Shown here piece by piece: positions 16,310-26,671 of a stretch of DNA of 58,523 nt. Position 1 is the stretch's first letter; every line of letters begins with the position of its first letter. Both the position numbers and the translations under genes were made by a program. Location of the stretch: positions 1-58,523 of the forward strand of contig JAPLFH010000010.1 in NCBI GenBank assembly GCA_026390815.1, given 5' to 3'. Source of the DNA: Ignavibacteriales bacterium (GTDB taxonomy: Bacteria; Bacteroidota; Ignavibacteria; Ignavibacteriales; SURF-24). Under the pieces are notes generated by a model, which was given only the letters and a program-made list of their open reading frames with translations, was not told the DNA's origin and searched no databases.

Positions 16310-16420
16310 CTTATCAAGAAAGGTAGAGGGAACAGGCCCGTAGAAACCTTAGCAACCGTTCCGATTTCGGAAGTCAGGTGCTAATTCCTGCCCGAGCAAT
16401 TTAGCTTTGGGAAAGATGAG
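16310..16420 (+). promoter_or_regulatory. SAM-I (S-box) riboswitch
   Basis: The segment carries the S-box signature in order: CTTATCAAGA, AGAGGG, GGCCCGTAGAAACC, AGCAACC, then GGTGCTAATTCCTGCC and the closing GATGAG, which pairs with CTTATC to form P1. SAM-I aptamers bind S-adenosylmethionine and usually turn off methionine genes. A terminator begins 20 bases after P1, and metY and metX follow, which fits transcriptional control. Confidence 0.95.
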
Positions 16421-16440
16421 AAAGTAATATTTATATATTA

Positions 16441-16476
16441 CCTCTTCAAAATCTTTTTCTGAAGAGGTTTTTTTTT
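16441..16476 (+). terminator. Terminator (expression platform) of the SAM-I riboswitch
   Basis: CCTCTTCA (16441-16448) pairs with TGAAGAGG (16460-16467), followed by nine T residues. It is expected to form when SAM is bound and to open into an antiterminator otherwise. Confidence 0.9.
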
Positions 16477-16573
16477 GCCTCAACCTTTCTTTCATATAAG
16501 TTTAATACATACATTTCCTTAACATAAAGAAAATGGAAAAATGTTTGAAGGTTTTTAAATATTCTAAAAATAA

Positions 16574-17926
<1,353 letters not shown>

Positions 17927-17941
17927 TCTATTGAACATAAA

Positions 17942-19102
17942 ATGAAAAAAGAGAACATTCATAACACTTTACCGGTTCACACAAAATTCATTAAACTTTA
18001 TTCAGAAAAAGAAAAGTTTGAATTTGAATGTGGAAAGAAGTTAAATCATATCGATGTGGCATATCAGACTTATGGCAAATTAAATGATGATGGAACTAAT
18101 GCTATTTTAATTTGCCACGCTCTTACAGGTAATTCACACGCGGCAGGAATACAAAATTACATCGAAGATGACCCACATAATGAATTCAAATTCCTAAGAA
18201 AATACAGTGAAATGTTTTTAGGCAAAACGGGTTGGTGGGATGGAGTTATTGGCAGCGGAAAAGCTTTTAATACTGATAAATATTTTGTCGTTTGTCCAAA
18301 CTTTATTGGAAGCTGTTACGGATCATCCGGACCAGCTTCCTTAAATCCTCTCACAGGAAAAAAATATGGAATGGATTTTCCATTAGTTACTGTTAGAGAT
18401 ATGGTAAAAGTCCAACGGCAACTTCTTAAAGAATTAGGTGTAAACAAATTAAAAACTATTTCCGGAGGTTCACTTGGTGGTATGCAGGTTCTTGAATGGG
18501 CTGTGATGTTCCCGGAAATGGTCGAATCAATTATTCCAATTGCAACAGCAGTTAAACATTCCCCCTGGGCTATTGGATTGAATGAAATAGCAAGAAAAGC
18601 AATTACGAACGATCCTTCTTGGTTAGATGGAAATTATTCTGAGCAGCCATTTAAAGGATTAGAACTTGCGCGTATGATTGCAATGATTTCTTACAGAAGT
18701 GATATTTCTTTTCAAGCAAAGTTTGAAAGATTTAGAAAAACTGATACTAATTATTTTGATGTTAAAAATAAATTTGAAGTTCAGAGTTACCTGGACTATC
18801 AAGGCGAAAAATTAGTTAAGCGTTTTGATGCAAATACTTACCTTTATATTACACATGCAATGGATTTACATGATTTAAGCTACAACCGCGGAAAAATTAC
18901 TGAAGTGCTGAGGAGTATAAAAGCAAAAACTCTTAATGTTGGAATTTCTTCAGATGTTCTTTATCCCGTGCATGAGCAAAAAGAAATTGCTGATAACATT
19001 CCTAATGCAAATTATTCCGAAATCAAATCCGTTTATGGTCATGATGCCTTTCTTATAGAATTTGAACAGCTTAATAAAATTGTAAATGAATTTATGAATT
19101 AG
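17942..19102 (+). CDS. metX: Homoserine O-acetyltransferase
   Basis: A 386-residue alpha/beta-hydrolase-fold enzyme that acetylates homoserine with acetyl-CoA. The nucleophile elbow is [15 protein letters not shown] with Ser177; the oxyanion region is [28 protein letters not shown] and [10 protein letters not shown] are typical of MetX; the acid and base lie in [11 protein letters not shown] and SVYGHDAFL. It follows metY by 15 bases in one operon, so both should respond to SAM. Together they give methionine by direct sulfhydrylation without cystathionine. Confidence 0.95.
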   Translation: MKKENIHNTLPVHTKFIKLYSEKEKFEFECGKKLNHIDVAYQTYGKLNDDGTNAILICHALTGNSHAAGIQNYIEDDPHNEFKFLRKYSEMFLGKTGWWDGVIGSGKAFNTDKYFVVCPNFIGSCYGSSGPASLNPLTGKKYGMDFPLVTVRDMVKVQRQLLKELGVNKLKTISGGSLGGMQVLEWAVMFPEMVESIIPIATAVKHSPWAIGLNEIARKAITNDPSWLDGNYSEQPFKGLELARMIAMISYRSDISFQAKFERFRKTDTNYFDVKNKFEVQSYLDYQGEKLVKRFDANTYLYITHAMDLHDLSYNRGKITEVLRSIKAKTLNVGISSDVLYPVHEQKEIADNIPNANYSEIKSVYGHDAFLIEFEQLNKIVNEFMN

Positions 19103-19224
19103 AAACTTCTCTATTCATCCTGCCTTGTTGTAAGTGTTGCTGAAAATGAATATTTTCTAATAAGTTATTTAACGCGTTGTGTGAATTAAAAATATCGTTT
19201 AAGAAAACTGATAAAACAGTTCGC

Positions 19225-19268
19225 AATAAGTATTTTTTTCTTATTAGCCCATGACCTAAGTCGTGGGT
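19225..19268. repeat. Adjacent hairpins resembling an IS200/IS605 end or REP sequence
   Basis: AATAAG...CTTATT (19225-19245) is followed by AGCCCATGAC ctaa GTCGTGGGTT (19246-19268), a 10-bp stem allowing G-T pairs. The CCCACGACTTAGGTC-type hairpin resembles subterminal hairpins of IS200/IS605 elements, known from general familiarity and not checked. No transposase is nearby, so it would be a remnant. It is not a normal terminator, since no T run follows on either strand. Confidence 0.35.
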
Positions 19269-19382
19269 TACTGAAACCACATAGGAATTATCAACCGTTT
19301 CAACAGTTTGCTACCTAATTCACACAGCGAGTAAGTTATTTACTAAACCTATACCTAATTCACATTAAAAGGAGATACTTCA

Positions 19383-19871
19383 ATGATCAGTGATAAAATG
19401 ACAGGTGCATTAAATAAACAGATGAACGCAGAACTTTACTCGTGGTATTTGTATCTTGCAATGGCTGCACATTTTGAAAGTAAAAATTATCCAGGAACAG
19501 CTAAATGGTTAAAGTTGCAGGCTAATGAAGAAATGGCGCACGCTATGAAATTTTTTAATTATATCCAGCAAGTTGGTAAAAAAGCGGAATTATTTAAAAT
19601 TGATGCTCCTCCAACTAAACTTGGAAATCAACTTGAAGTTTTTCAGCAGGTTCTTGATCACGAATTGAAAATTACAAAAAGCATTAATGATTTAGCTGAC
19701 ATTGCGGTGATTGAAAAAGATCATGCAACTAATAGCTTTTTAATTTGGTTCGTTAATGAACAAGTGGAGGAAGTTTCTGTTGCCAAAATGATACTGGAAA
19801 AAACAAAAATGGTAGGCAGCAGCCAAAACGGATTGTTCTTTCTTGATAGAGAACTTGGTAAAAGAGTATAA
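19383..19871 (+). CDS. ftnA: Ferritin (non-heme, bacterial FtnA type)
   Basis: A 162-residue four-helix iron-storage protein. Ferroxidase-centre residues are visible as Glu17 in NAELYSWYLYLAM, Glu50 and His53 in NEEMAHAMKFF, with further acidic residues in NEQVEEVSVAK. No heme-binding Met typical of bacterioferritin is evident at the expected place. It should oxidise Fe(II) and store it as a mineral core in a 24-mer in the cytoplasm. An AAAGGAG Shine-Dalgarno-like site precedes the ATG, rare in this window, which may mean high expression. It is monocistronic with its own terminator. Confidence 0.95.
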   Translation: MISDKMTGALNKQMNAELYSWYLYLAMAAHFESKNYPGTAKWLKLQANEEMAHAMKFFNYIQQVGKKAELFKIDAPPTKLGNQLEVFQQVLDHELKITKSINDLADIAVIEKDHATNSFLIWFVNEQVEEVSVAKMILEKTKMVGSSQNGLFFLDRELGKRV

Positions 19872-19881
19872 TTTTATTTTG

Positions 19882-19909
19882 TTAATCCCGATCATTCGAT
19901 CGGGATTAA
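19882..19909. terminator. Terminator between convergent ferritin and acyl-CoA ligase genes
   Basis: TTAATCCCGATC pairs perfectly with GATCGGGATTAA around ATTC (12 bp). It lies between two convergent stop codons and probably serves both strands; an AT-rich tract follows on the plus side. Confidence 0.75.
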
Positions 19910-19921
19910 ATTAAAATATTT

Positions 19922-21628
19922 TTATTTTTTCACCAAATATCTTTTAATCTTTTGGGTAGTTGTTTTTTCAAATTCTGTATCGCGGATGTAAAACTTTTTT
20001 ATATGCTTATAACTTGAAAGCTGCTTATTTACTTTTTCAACTTCCTCAGCAATAACTTCATTTATCAATTCAGGAGTAATTTTAACATTCTTTGTTTCAG
20101 AAAGTTCGATAAACGCTTCCGCATCAACAACAATATGCACTGCAATAATTTCTGTTTGTTTAGCATCTTCTTCACCATAAACCAGCGACTCCAGTACGAA
20201 TGGACTTCTATTTAAAATATCTTCAATCTCTTCAGGGAAAACATTCTTTCCGCTTTTAGAAATGATTACATTTTTCTTCCTTCCGCTGATGTGCAAGAAA
20301 CCATCTTCATCAATAAATCCAACATCACCTGTTTTGAACCATCCATTTTCAAATGCATCGTTTGTAAGTTTTTCATTTTTATAATATCCCAACATAACAT
20401 TTGGACCTTTGACCCAAACTTCACCATGTCCTTCTGTGCCGGGATTCATAATTTTAAGTTCTACACTCGGCAAAGGAATTCCTGCTGCATCATCCTTAAA
20501 ATTATCTTTTTGGTTTAATGCAAGAATAGGTGAAGTTTCTGTTAGACCATATCCTTGTAAAAATCCAAATCCAAATTCTCTTAATCCTTTTGCAACTAAT
20601 GGATCAGGAGCTGCTCCACCAGCAATAAAAATTCTTATTGATCCACCAAACTTATGATGAAGTTCAGCAAATATTTTCTTCTTAGAATTTTTCCACCCAA
20701 TCAATTCTAAGATATTTGAAACTTTTATCATCGGAGGTACGATAATCGATTTAACTTTATTCTCTTTTATTCCTTTGTAAATTTTCTTGAACATTTTATC
20801 AAACAACAATGGAACACCTAATAACATCGTTGCTTTAACTTTTGTCAAATCATCAACCACAGTTTTTAGTGAACGAGCATAATGCACAGAACTTCCACAA
20901 TATAACGGGCAAAGCATCCCGCAAGTACATTCATATGTATGATGAATTGGAAGAACTGATAAGAATCTATCTTCAGGATACATAAAAAGCATGCTAACCA
21001 TATCTATCAAATTGGAAGCAAGATTTTTCTGGCTTAGCATAACTCCCTTTGCTCTACCCAACGATCCTGATGTAAATATAATTTCTGCTAAGGCATTCGG
21101 ATCAATTTTAGGAAAATCAATTATTTCTTTGATCTTAACATCATCAATTATTTTTTTCATTGAAATGAAACTATCATCCGATGAAACAGAATCCATTGAA
21201 ATAAAATGTTTAAGATTTTTTAATGATGATTTTTTTTCAGACATCAATGAAGCAAACGAATCTGAAAAAATTATGGCTTCCGAGTCTGATTCATGAATGA
21301 TATTCAGGATTTCATTTTGGTTAAGATTTTTATCAATCGGAACAACTACATGACCATAGCACATTAATGTAAGAAAGGATATTGACCATTGAACACGATT
21401 CTCACCAATCAAAGAAATATGTGTTCGCTCTTTTATACCCAGATTTTTCAAAGCTGTACCAAAGCGAAGAATATTATCCAGCAATTCTTCGTAGGTTACT
21501 TTTGGGATTGGTGTTGGATTAAGATCTTCTAAAGCAAGTTTACTTTTATATTTCCTTGAATTTTGAAGAATCATATCCTGGATTGATTCGATCTGAGGAA
21601 CTTCATTGAGTTTAAGTTGCTTTTTCAT
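19922..21628 (-). CDS. Long-chain acyl-CoA synthetase (AMP-forming), paralogue 2
   Basis: A 568-residue ANL-family acid-thiol ligase. The start at 21628 (MKKQLKLNEVPQ) is preferred to an upstream in-frame codon because it aligns with paralogue 1 and gives the same length. Motifs are IIFTSGSLGRAKG, GYGLTETSPILALNQ, GWFKTGDVGFIDEDG, GRKKNVIISKSGKNVFPEE and a C-terminal KTTTQKIKRYL with the catalytic lysine. It activates fatty acids for beta-oxidation or lipid synthesis. It follows pepD by about 65 bases on the same strand. Sequence differences from paralogue 1 suggest different substrates or regulation. Confidence 0.9.
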   Translation of the reverse strand: MKKQLKLNEVPQIESIQDMILQNSRKYKSKLALEDLNPTPIPKVTYEELLDNILRFGTALKNLGIKERTHISLIGENRVQWSISFLTLMCYGHVVVPIDKNLNQNEILNIIHESDSEAIIFSDSFASLMSEKKSSLKNLKHFISMDSVSSDDSFISMKKIIDDVKIKEIIDFPKIDPNALAEIIFTSGSLGRAKGVMLSQKNLASNLIDMVSMLFMYPEDRFLSVLPIHHTYECTCGMLCPLYCGSSVHYARSLKTVVDDLTKVKATMLLGVPLLFDKMFKKIYKGIKENKVKSIIVPPMIKVSNILELIGWKNSKKKIFAELHHKFGGSIRIFIAGGAAPDPLVAKGLREFGFGFLQGYGLTETSPILALNQKDNFKDDAAGIPLPSVELKIMNPGTEGHGEVWVKGPNVMLGYYKNEKLTNDAFENGWFKTGDVGFIDEDGFLHISGRKKNVIISKSGKNVFPEEIEDILNRSPFVLESLVYGEEDAKQTEIIAVHIVVDAEAFIELSETKNVKITPELINEVIAEEVEKVNKQLSSYKHIKKFYIRDTEFEKTTTQKIKRYLVKK

Positions 21629-21694
21629 TGGTGTGTTTTTTTTGTTTAAAAATAAATCCGCACACAACAATATGTATGCGGACTTAAATTAAAT

Positions 21695-23164
21695 TTAATT
21701 CTTTTGTTTTGCAAGTTCTTCTAATAAAACTTTAAGCAGGTTATAAAATTTTTCCACGGTAGAGATTTTTACTTTTTCATCCGGTGAATGTGCGCCTTCG
21801 ATTGTTGGACCGAAAGATATCATATCCAATCCGGGATATTTATCACCCAAAATTCCACACTCCAAGCCAGCATGAACAGCTTTTAATGCTGGTTCTTCTC
21901 CAAATAATTTCTTAAAAACGTCTTTAGATATTTTAAGAATTTCAGAATCAAGATTTGGTTTCCAACCCTGGTAGCCATCACCTGAAAGGACTTTTGCCAC
22001 AGCGAGATTAAAGACTGATTCTACACTATGCTGAATATAATATTTTGCACTTTCCACAGAACTGCGTTGACTTGTTCCGATAACAATAATTCCATCATTG
22101 ATTGTTACGGTTGCAAGATTTGTAGAAGTTTCAACAAGATCAGGTATATCCGGACTCATATTAACAACGCCATGAGGTAAACCGAGAATTACATCAATCA
22201 ATTTATTTTGCAAATCTTTCGTAAATACTTTGGAAGATGCTTTTTCCTGTTTCACCAAATTTATTTTTAAGCCAGGTTCGGTGGTGTTAAATTCAATCTG
22301 GGCTAATGATTCAAATTCCTTTACCACTGATTCGAGTTTTTCTATTTCTGAATTTTTAACAAAGATTAATGCTTCAGCTTCGCGTGGAATTGCATTTCTT
22401 TTACTGCCACCTTCAATAAGAGCCATATGAAAATCATTTTCTTCAATTTGCTTTAAAGTTCTTCCAAGAATTTTTATTGCATTTCCTTTACCAAGATGAA
22501 TTTCGCTTCCTGAGTGACCACCTTTTAATCCTGTTACTGACAGGTTATAAGCTAAATAACCCGGAGACAATTCAGTATATTGAATTTCGAAAGAACCTTG
22601 AGTATCAACACCACCGGCACAACCGATGTAAAATGCTCCGTCTTCTTCTGTATCTAAGTTCAGTAATGTTTTACCGGTTATAAATCCAGGTTGTAAATTG
22701 TTTGCTCCTGTTAATCCTGTTTCTTCATCAACTGTAAATAAACATTCAATCGGACCATGGCTAAAATTTTCATCTGTTAAAATCGCTAAACCTGCGGCAA
22801 CTCCAATTCCATTATCGCTTCCAAGCGTTGTTCCATCAGCTTTAAGCCAGTCACCTTCTCTAACAAATTTGATAGGATCATTGTCAAAATCGAATTTAGT
22901 GTTTTTGTTTTTTTCGCAAACCATATCAACATGACCTTGTAAAACAACTACTCTGGAATTTTCCAATCCCTTTGATGCTGGGAGCGAAATTACAATATTT
23001 CCAACAGCATCTTCCTTAAAAGGTAAATTCAATTCATTGGCAACATCTTTCAAATATTCAATTACCTTACCTTCTTTTTTCGATGGACGAGGTATTTGAC
23101 TTATTTCATAAAATCTTTCCCAGAGTAATTCTGGCTGTATTCCTTCAATGGCTTTATTCGACAT
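21695..23164 (-). CDS. pepD: Aminoacyl-histidine dipeptidase (M20 family)
   Basis: A 489-residue cytosolic zinc peptidase of the PepD type. Metal-binding motifs are VVLQGHVDMVCEKN (His and Asp), GSDNGIGVA, the catalytic FTVDEETGLTGA, LNLDTEEDGAFYIG, and HAGLECGILG and GAHSPDEKVKI near the C terminus. A long dimerisation insert lies between, as in PepD. It hydrolyses Xaa-His and other dipeptides for amino acid recycling. It has no signal peptide. It is placed after typA with about 55 bases between. Confidence 0.93.
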   Translation of the reverse strand: MSNKAIEGIQPELLWERFYEISQIPRPSKKEGKVIEYLKDVANELNLPFKEDAVGNIVISLPASKGLENSRVVVLQGHVDMVCEKNKNTKFDFDNDPIKFVREGDWLKADGTTLGSDNGIGVAAGLAILTDENFSHGPIECLFTVDEETGLTGANNLQPGFITGKTLLNLDTEEDGAFYIGCAGGVDTQGSFEIQYTELSPGYLAYNLSVTGLKGGHSGSEIHLGKGNAIKILGRTLKQIEENDFHMALIEGGSKRNAIPREAEALIFVKNSEIEKLESVVKEFESLAQIEFNTTEPGLKINLVKQEKASSKVFTKDLQNKLIDVILGLPHGVVNMSPDIPDLVETSTNLATVTINDGIIVIGTSQRSSVESAKYYIQHSVESVFNLAVAKVLSGDGYQGWKPNLDSEILKISKDVFKKLFGEEPALKAVHAGLECGILGDKYPGLDMISFGPTIEGAHSPDEKVKISTVEKFYNLLKVLLEELAKQKN

Positions 23165-23219
23165 TCTTCTTTCCTTAATTTTTAATTTTTAGAAATCGAT
23201 TTTTAGAATTACTAAGACA

Positions 23220-25064
23220 TCAATCTTTTTGCTCTTCATTCTTATCATCTATTTTTTTCTGAGCTATTCGTGCATTCTTCTTATCCAAATCAGTTAAAAA
23301 CTTTTTCCTTATACGAATTGCGCCTGGTGTAACTTCTACATACTCATCATCTGTAATCCATTCAATCGCTTGCTCCAAAGTTAATAATCTGGGTGGTTCC
23401 AATCTTATTGCTTCATCAGCTCCCGATGAACGCATATTAGATAATTGTTTTGTCTTTGTAACGTTTACCCGCATATCATTATTCCGTGAGTTTTCACCAA
23501 TCACCATACCTTCATAGACTTTTGTACCTGGTTCGATAAAGAAAACCGCTCTTTCCTGTATTTTCCAGATAGCATAAGCAGAAGATACTCCTTCCTCCTG
23601 AGAAATTATTGCACCGCGTTGACGTTGTGTTATATCACCTTTGTATGGTTCATATCCATGAAAAATTGAATGGATAGCACCACTGCCTTTTGTGTCAGTC
23701 ATAAATTCATTCCGGTAACCAATCAAACCGCGCATCGGTATTAAAAATTCCAATCGAGTATTATGACCAGATGGCATCATTGTTTTAAGCTCACCTTTTC
23801 TTTTACCAAGCTTTTCTATTACAACGCCAACAAATTCTTCTGGTACATCGATAATGACATGTTCTATTGGTTCTGCTGTAACATCAGCAATCTTTTTTAA
23901 TATAACCTGCGGACGACTAACCTGTAGCTCATAACTTTCCCGCCGCATGTTTTCAATTAAAATTGCAAGGTGAAGTTCACCTCTACCGCTTACTTTAAAT
24001 ATATCAGGTGAATCTGTAATTTCAACGCGCAAACTTACATTAGATCTTAATTCCCTGCTTAACCGATCAAAAATATTTCTTGTAGTTACATATTTTCCTT
24101 CCATACCACAAAACGGAGAATTGTTGACCATAAAATTCATTGTGATGGTTGGTTCATCAATATCAACAAAAGGAATGGCGACAGGATTTTCCGGATCAGC
24201 TAAAGTTTCACCAATGTTCACATCTTCAAATCCAGCTACAGCGGCAATATCTCCTGCAAAAACTTCTTCAACTTCTGTTCGTTTTAAATTATCAAAAGTA
24301 TATAGCTTAGCAATTTTCCCTTTCTCCTGATGAAGTTCTTTATTGATCAGGATAACATTATCTCCAATTTTTAGCGAACCTGCATGGACTAAACCAATTC
24401 CAATTCTTCCAAGATAATCATTATAATCTATTGCACTGATCAGCATTCTGAATGGCTCACCAGGATGTACTTTTGGTTCAGGTACTGCAGTAATTATTAA
24501 CTCAAAAAGCGGGTCAAGATTTACTCCTTCATCTTCTAAATTTAATTGTGCTTTTCCTTGTTTTGAAATTGCATAAACGAATGGAAAATCAAGTTGATCA
24601 TCCGTAGCCCCAAGATGTACAAATAATTCGAAAACTTCATCAAGTACTTCATTAGGGCGAGCATCTTTACGATCAATTTTGTTAATAACCACAATTGGTT
24701 TTAAACCAAGCTCGAGCGATTTCTTTAGAACAAACTTTGTCTGTGGCAATGGTCCTTCCGAAGCATCAACAAGCAGCAAAACACCATCAACCATTCTAAG
24801 TGTTCGTTCTACTTCACCGCCAAAATCAGCATGTCCGGGTGTATCAACAATATTAATTTTAAAATCTTTATATCGGATGCTTGTGTTTTTTGCCAGGATT
24901 GTAATTCCTCTTTCTTTTTCAAGAGGATTTGAATCCATAATTCTTTTTTCAACAACCTGATTTTCCCTAAAAACCCCGGTTTGTCTTAGCATATGATCAA
25001 CAAGCGTAGTCTTACCGTGATCAACGTGAGCTACAATAGCAATGTTTCTTATTTTATCTTTCAA
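23220..25064 (-). CDS. typA: Ribosome-associated GTPase TypA/BipA
   Basis: A 614-residue translational GTPase. G motifs are AHVDHGKTTL (G1), the switch I region KERGITILAKN, DTPGHADFGGE (G3) and NKIDR (G4), followed by the EF-Tu domain II-like part, the EF-G III/V-like domains and the BipA-specific C terminus (LIPMRGLIGYRNEF, MVIGENSRNNDM, EAIEWITDDEYVEVTP). It acts on 50S assembly and stress adaptation. It is 15 bases downstream of a ychF-like gene, so two translation-linked GTPase-type genes share a transcript. Confidence 0.96.
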   Translation of the reverse strand: MKDKIRNIAIVAHVDHGKTTLVDHMLRQTGVFRENQVVEKRIMDSNPLEKERGITILAKNTSIRYKDFKINIVDTPGHADFGGEVERTLRMVDGVLLLVDASEGPLPQTKFVLKKSLELGLKPIVVINKIDRKDARPNEVLDEVFELFVHLGATDDQLDFPFVYAISKQGKAQLNLEDEGVNLDPLFELIITAVPEPKVHPGEPFRMLISAIDYNDYLGRIGIGLVHAGSLKIGDNVILINKELHQEKGKIAKLYTFDNLKRTEVEEVFAGDIAAVAGFEDVNIGETLADPENPVAIPFVDIDEPTITMNFMVNNSPFCGMEGKYVTTRNIFDRLSRELRSNVSLRVEITDSPDIFKVSGRGELHLAILIENMRRESYELQVSRPQVILKKIADVTAEPIEHVIIDVPEEFVGVVIEKLGKRKGELKTMMPSGHNTRLEFLIPMRGLIGYRNEFMTDTKGSGAIHSIFHGYEPYKGDITQRQRGAIISQEEGVSSAYAIWKIQERAVFFIEPGTKVYEGMVIGENSRNNDMRVNVTKTKQLSNMRSSGADEAIRLEPPRLLTLEQAIEWITDDEYVEVTPGAIRIRKKFLTDLDKKNARIAQKKIDDKNEEQKD

Positions 25065-25079
25065 AGTTTTCCCTTTCTG

Positions 25080-26162
25080 TCAACTATGACGTATGTTTAA
25101 AATATCTCCATCTTTAACAATGTATTCTTTTCCTTCAAGTCGCCAGCTTCCTGCATCTTTACATTTTGCAAATGAACCATGTTTTATAAAGTCGTTATAA
25201 TGAACAACTTCTGCACGGATAAATTTATTATAAAAATCGGTGTGAATAACTCCGGCGGCATCCTGTGCGGTTGAATTTTTCTTAACTGTCCATGCTCTGC
25301 ACTCATCTTCACCAACCGTAAAGAAGGATTGCAATCCCAAAACTTCATAAGAAGATTGAAGTATTTTGCTAAGCGCTGAATCTTTAATTCCATATTCTTC
25401 CATAAAAACTTTTGCATCTTCATCACTCATCGAGGATAATTCATATTCTATCTTGGCAAAAAATGGAATAACAATAATTTTGTACTTATCAAATTTCAAA
25501 TTAATTTCTGTAAGAACACCGTCAACTTTACTGATAGAATCTTCATCGAAATTTACTCCAACAATAAGAGGTTTAGATGTTAAGAATTGATAAGAAGATA
25601 GAATTTTTTTATCAGCAGAATCAAATTCCAATAATCTTAATGGAAGTTCTTTTTCAGTTTGCTGCAAACATTTTTCTATTAATATCAATTCTTTCTTTGG
25701 CTGGTCCCCTTTTGATTTTAATATTTCCTTTTTAAGTTTTTCTACCCGATTTTCCAGCGTTGCCATATCGGAAAACAAAAATTCTGTTTCAAGAAATTGA
25801 ATATCCCTTACAATATTAATACTTCCATCAGGATGAGCAACGGCTTCATTTTCAAACTGCCGAATAACGCAGAAAAGCGCATCATTATTTCTTACATTGT
25901 TCAGAAAATCGGAAGTTATTTTCATTTTACCATCATCCGCAACGCGTAAACCAGGTGTATCATAAACTTCAATTGTCGCATTAACTTTTTTCAATGGATT
26001 GAAAATAGCAGTTAATTTTTCCAATCTTTCATCAGGAATTTTAACAGTTGCTATACTTGCTTTATCAGGATTAAGTGCACTGTCAGATTCATGTCCCTTT
26101 GCCAAAGTATGGAATAAGGTCGTTTTGCCGGAATATTGTAATCCCACTAATCCGATCTGCAT
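25080..26162 (-). CDS. ychF: YchF/OLA1-like P-loop ATPase, divergent
   Basis: A 360-residue protein with a full YchF C terminus: SFFTVGEDECRAWTVKKN, AAGVIHTDFYNKFIRAEVV and SWRLEGKEYIVKDGDIL, the TGS-like domain. The P-loop is GLQYSGKTTLFHTL (7-20) where standard YchF has a GLPNVGKSTLFN type. The region after the DTPGL motif (68-72) lacks the usual VKGA and GEGLGNQFL signature. It is thus a divergent relative; a standard YchF may exist elsewhere. YchF proteins bind ribosomes and hydrolyse ATP. It is probably the first gene of a transcript with typA. Confidence 0.82.
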   Translation of the reverse strand: MQIGLVGLQYSGKTTLFHTLAKGHESDSALNPDKASIATVKIPDERLEKLTAIFNPLKKVNATIEVYDTPGLRVADDGKMKITSDFLNNVRNNDALFCVIRQFENEAVAHPDGSINIVRDIQFLETEFLFSDMATLENRVEKLKKEILKSKGDQPKKELILIEKCLQQTEKELPLRLLEFDSADKKILSSYQFLTSKPLIVGVNFDEDSISKVDGVLTEINLKFDKYKIIVIPFFAKIEYELSSMSDEDAKVFMEEYGIKDSALSKILQSSYEVLGLQSFFTVGEDECRAWTVKKNSTAQDAAGVIHTDFYNKFIRAEVVHYNDFIKHGSFAKCKDAGSWRLEGKEYIVKDGDILNIRHS

Positions 26163-26285
26163 ATTGTTATCCTTTTGATGAAAATTGATGCTTCAAATAT
26201 ACGAATGAATGAGAGGAAAAGATAATTTCTGATTCGAAGACTGCTGAACGTTAAATGTTGTTTGACTTATGCAGAATAAAAATTA

Positions 26286-26573
26286 TTAAGAAACAATCTG
26301 AGTATTAAGTCCAATTTCTTCCAGAACTGAAGTTACTTTTAAGCACTGTTGCATCGGTCCATTGAAAATAATCGCCTTACCTTTAACATGAACTTCAAAT
26401 GCAAAATCGCGAGCCTTTTCAAACGAGCATTTAATTGCCTTTACAAGTTGAACAATCACTTCATCAAATGAATGCCAATCATCATTAAAAAGTATAACCA
26501 GGAAAGGTGAACCAATTATTGTTTCTTCTTCCTGATCAGGTTTAATTTGCCCTATTTGAGTTTGTTCTGCCAC
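26286..26573 (-). CDS. clpS: ATP-dependent Clp protease adaptor ClpS
   Basis: A 95-residue protein with the ClpS core: an acidic, disordered N terminus (residues 1-20), then FLVILFNDDWHSFDEVIVQL matching the family's ValLxNDDxxxxxxV pattern, AFEVHVKGKAIIFNGP, and the final helix. ClpS hands N-end-rule substrates to ClpAP/ClpCP. The usual HxxGxA motif is represented here by HVKGKA. It has no obvious operon partner. Confidence 0.88.
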   Translation of the reverse strand: MAEQTQIGQIKPDQEEETIIGSPFLVILFNDDWHSFDEVIVQLVKAIKCSFEKARDFAFEVHVKGKAIIFNGPMQQCLKVTSVLEEIGLNTQIVS

Positions 26574-26671
26574 ATCCGAAAATTATGAAAAGGAATGTTA
26601 AAATTAAATGATAATATTCAGAGATAAGAACCGGCTTGTACCAGAATTTATTTCTAACTTCAAACAATTTT

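Noticed and set aside
19092-19280. 62-codon minus-strand frame between metX and ferritin
   Set aside because: It begins within a hairpin, overlaps the metX end and has no supporting signals; it is more likely part of a repeat.
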